A program made the position numbers and the translations under genes. From Bacteroidota bacterium (GTDB lineage: Bacteria; Bacteroidota; Bacteroidia; Bacteroidales; Dysgonomonadaceae), in the NCBI GenBank assembly GCA_023388315.1, contig JAEWGM010000017.1, forward strand, positions 1 through 64,000: a stretch of 64,000 nucleotides of DNA, in the 5' to 3' direction. How positions within the stretch are numbered: position 1 is the stretch's first letter; each line of letters opens with the position of its first letter. The notes under the pieces are model-generated. The model saw only the letters and a program-made list of their open reading frames with translations. It was not told where the DNA came from and ran no database searches. Positions 60,910 through 64,000 of this stretch are shown piece by piece.

Positions 60910-61015
60910 ATTTTCTTGCTTTTAGTTTGTTATGAAAATAAAACAAGTGAGTGTTCAAACTTGTTCGATTGTAAATTTCAATGAACCATAAAATAGAATT
61001 CAGACAAAAAAGCGT

Positions 61016-61023
61016 TATCTTTG
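61016..61023 (+). promoter_or_regulatory. Bacteroidota -7 box for sufB
   Basis: TATCTTTG, 90 bases before the sufB ATG. Confidence 0.6.
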
Positions 61024-61113
61024 CAGTAAACAAAAAGCTTGTTGTGGTTGTTACTAATCGCGGAAGAGTTTTTTTACCCTCCAAATAACCACAGCTATAA
61101 TATTTTAAAAATC

Positions 61114-62565
<1,452 letters not shown>

Positions 62566-62602
62566 GAAATAATGCACAATTAAGAATTCATAATTCATAA
62601 GG

Positions 62603-62640
62603 AAAAAAATCGGCAATACGTAAGATTGTCGATTTTTTTT
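62603..62640 (+). terminator. Rho-independent terminator after sufB
   Basis: AAATCGGCAAT pairs with ATTGTCGATTT (one G-T) around a 7-nt loop, then T8. Confidence 0.8.
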
Positions 62641-62881
62641 TGCGCTGAAATTGTTCAAGCATTCGCCATAGAAACGTTGTTTTGCACGTGGCCGACGCTT
62701 TTAATTCAACCTCAACTGATGTGTTGCTTTTTAAACTCTTTACCAAAAAAACTATGTATCTATCCCGCGTAGCGGGACAAGTTGTGGGTAAAAACTGATT
62801 TAGAAATTTACGCGGATATTCATTTTATCTTTATATATTTACGTTTTGTAAAATCAATTCAGGTTTATTCAATCTAATGAA
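62641..62881. other. Spacer between sufB and the GntP-family gene
   Basis: AT-rich, without a credible gene. Contains a perfect TCCCGC-GTA-GCGGGA hairpin at 62763-62777. No clean TAnnTTTG box was seen near the next start. Confidence 0.5.
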
Positions 62882-64000
62882 ATGAGCATTGCAGTAATTT
62901 CGCTGTTAGTTCTGTTGAGCATTGTGCTTATTGTGGTGTTGACTTCCGTTACAAAACTCAACGCGTTCGCATCGTTGTTTCTGGTGGCACTATTGCTTGC
63001 CATGGTTGCCCTCCCCGATAAGAATGTTGTGGATATCCTCAAACAAGGTTTCGGAAGCACGGTGGCATCTATCGGGTTTCTAATTATTTTCGGCGCCATT
63101 ATTGCCGTGGTGCTGGAAAAAACGGGTGGCGCCATCAGCATTGCCAACTATATTTTGTTGAAGACGGGCCGCAGCAAAGCCGCATCGGCGATGGGAATAA
63201 CGGGATTTATTGTGGGTTTGCCCATTTTTTGCGATTCCGGCTACATTATTATGAGCGGGTTGGCAAAATCGTTCAGTGCAAAAGCCAAAATAGCGTTGCC
63301 ATTTATCGCATTTGTATTGGCCACTTCGCTCTATTCCGTTCACTGTCTCACGCCCACGCATCCGGGGGCCTTGGCGGCATCGGGAATTTTGGGTGCCAAT
63401 ATCGGGGTGCTTATTTTGTTGGGCGCGCTTTTTGCCATTCCCGCCACCGTAGCCGCTTTTTTATGGATTAAATGGCGTACGAGAAAAGATGTTTTTCAGG
63501 AAGTAACGCCCACCAAAATCGATGTTCGCGATGAAACACACTTGCCATCGGTGCAACTTTCGTTGCTGCCCATTGTAGCGCCACTTATGCTCATCGCTAT
63601 CGGTTCTCTTATCGCCGTAATGGAAACTCCCGACAACAACCTATTAATAAAAGTTTTATCTTTTATGGGCAACCCCATCATCGCGTTGCTTATTGGCGTA
63701 TTTCTATCGCTTTTTCTTTTGAAAAACAACTCAATAACCACCATCAATTCTCTCCTTGAATCGGCTATAGAAAAAGCCGGCCCCATATTAATTGTAACCG
63801 GCGCCGGCGGTATGTTTGGCTTAGTTATTAAAGAAACCGGCATAGGCGCCTATGCAGGAGAATTTCTTGTGCAAAGCGGCTTGGGGCTTGCTGTTCCGTT
63901 TCTTATCGCCGCCATTTTGAAAACGGCGCAAGGGTCAACTACTGTCGCCATCATAACCGCGGCATCGTTTGTAGCGCCAATGCTTCCCGCTTTGGGACTG
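62882..64000 (+). CDS. GntP-family gluconate/organic acid permease (5' part)
   Basis: 373 codons are visible with no stop; the gene runs off the window. It opens MSIAVISLLVLLSIVLIVVL. About ten TM helices so far. Family blocks: IIAVVLEKTGGAISIANYIL, GFIVGLPIFCDSGYIIMSGL, SVHCLTPTHPGALAAS, and GPILIVTGAGGMFGLVIKETG, followed by LKTAQGSTTVAIITAASF. It imports gluconate or a related sugar acid by proton symport; the exact substrate is unknown. Confidence 0.92.
   Translation, partial: MSIAVISLLVLLSIVLIVVLTSVTKLNAFASLFLVALLLAMVALPDKNVVDILKQGFGSTVASIGFLIIFGAIIAVVLEKTGGAISIANYILLKTGRSKAASAMGITGFIVGLPIFCDSGYIIMSGLAKSFSAKAKIALPFIAFVLATSLYSVHCLTPTHPGALAASGILGANIGVLILLGALFAIPATVAAFLWIKWRTRKDVFQEVTPTKIDVRDETHLPSVQLSLLPIVAPLMLIAIGSLIAVMETPDNNLLIKVLSFMGNPIIALLIGVFLSLFLLKNNSITTINSLLESAIEKAGPILIVTGAGGMFGLVIKETGIGAYAGEFLVQSGLGLAVPFLIAAILKTAQGSTTVAIITAASFVAPMLPALGL

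Overview
The window is a 64 kb stretch of a Bacteroidota chromosome, most likely order Bacteroidales. The support is: repeated matches to the phylum-specific -7 promoter box (TAnnTTTG) upstream of many genes, weak Shine-Dalgarno sites, many Bacteroidota families (DUF4105, DUF4465, DUF4831, DUF3098, DUF5074-like propellers), the gene order ftsX-DUF3098-uppP-truB-queA-folK, and lipoproteins whose residues after the lipobox cysteine resemble the surface-export signal. No rRNA operon, CRISPR array or complete insertion sequence is visible. One intact tRNA gene, tRNA-Val(UAC), was found.

Layout. 1-2.1 kb is an accessory edge: a tyrosine recombinase, then two tandem 392-bp units, each made of a GIY-YIG nuclease gene joined to a disrupted copy of tRNA-Val, ending at the intact tRNA-Val. 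2.3-9.5 kb is housekeeping (purB, a pseudouridine synthase, asnS, lepA, a YeiH-family permease). 9.6-17.6 kb is a leftward vitamin B12 acquisition operon: promoter, cobalamin riboswitch, BtuB-type TonB receptor, then five lipoproteins, three of which are BtuG-like beta-propellers with different N-terminal domains. 17.7-22.6 kb has a lipoprotein, a ParE-type toxin-antitoxin pair, a CCA-adding-type enzyme and a two-domain SGNH esterase. 22.7-27.2 kb is the division, envelope and tRNA-modification cluster. 27.3-34.6 kb holds pirin, patatin, a GH13 enzyme, prs, a phosphoesterase and small conserved genes. 34.6-44.2 kb is leftward: HD hydrolase, pyrF, an inserted AbiEii-type pair, prfA, purM, a TPR protein and gyrA. 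44.2-45.1 kb is a gene-free, repeat-rich spacer. 45.1-64 kb holds secA, an alkaline-phosphatase-like protein that appears to lack catalytic residues, a DUF4105 protein, a nitroreductase, rpmE2, cinA, serS, tilS, pheS, three envelope proteins, sufB without sufC or sufD, and the start of a GntP permease.

Most of the window is ordinary core genome. The two regions that stand out are the tRNA-Val/GIY-YIG tandem array next to an integrase, and the expanded B12 operon. A third theme is a set of intergenic elements bounded by inverted repeats (4.9-5.2, 38.7-38.85 and 44.79-44.96 kb). All family assignments come from reading the sequences by eye. Starts were moved to the internal ATG where the longest frame began at a weak codon or far upstream of the family's usual N-terminus.
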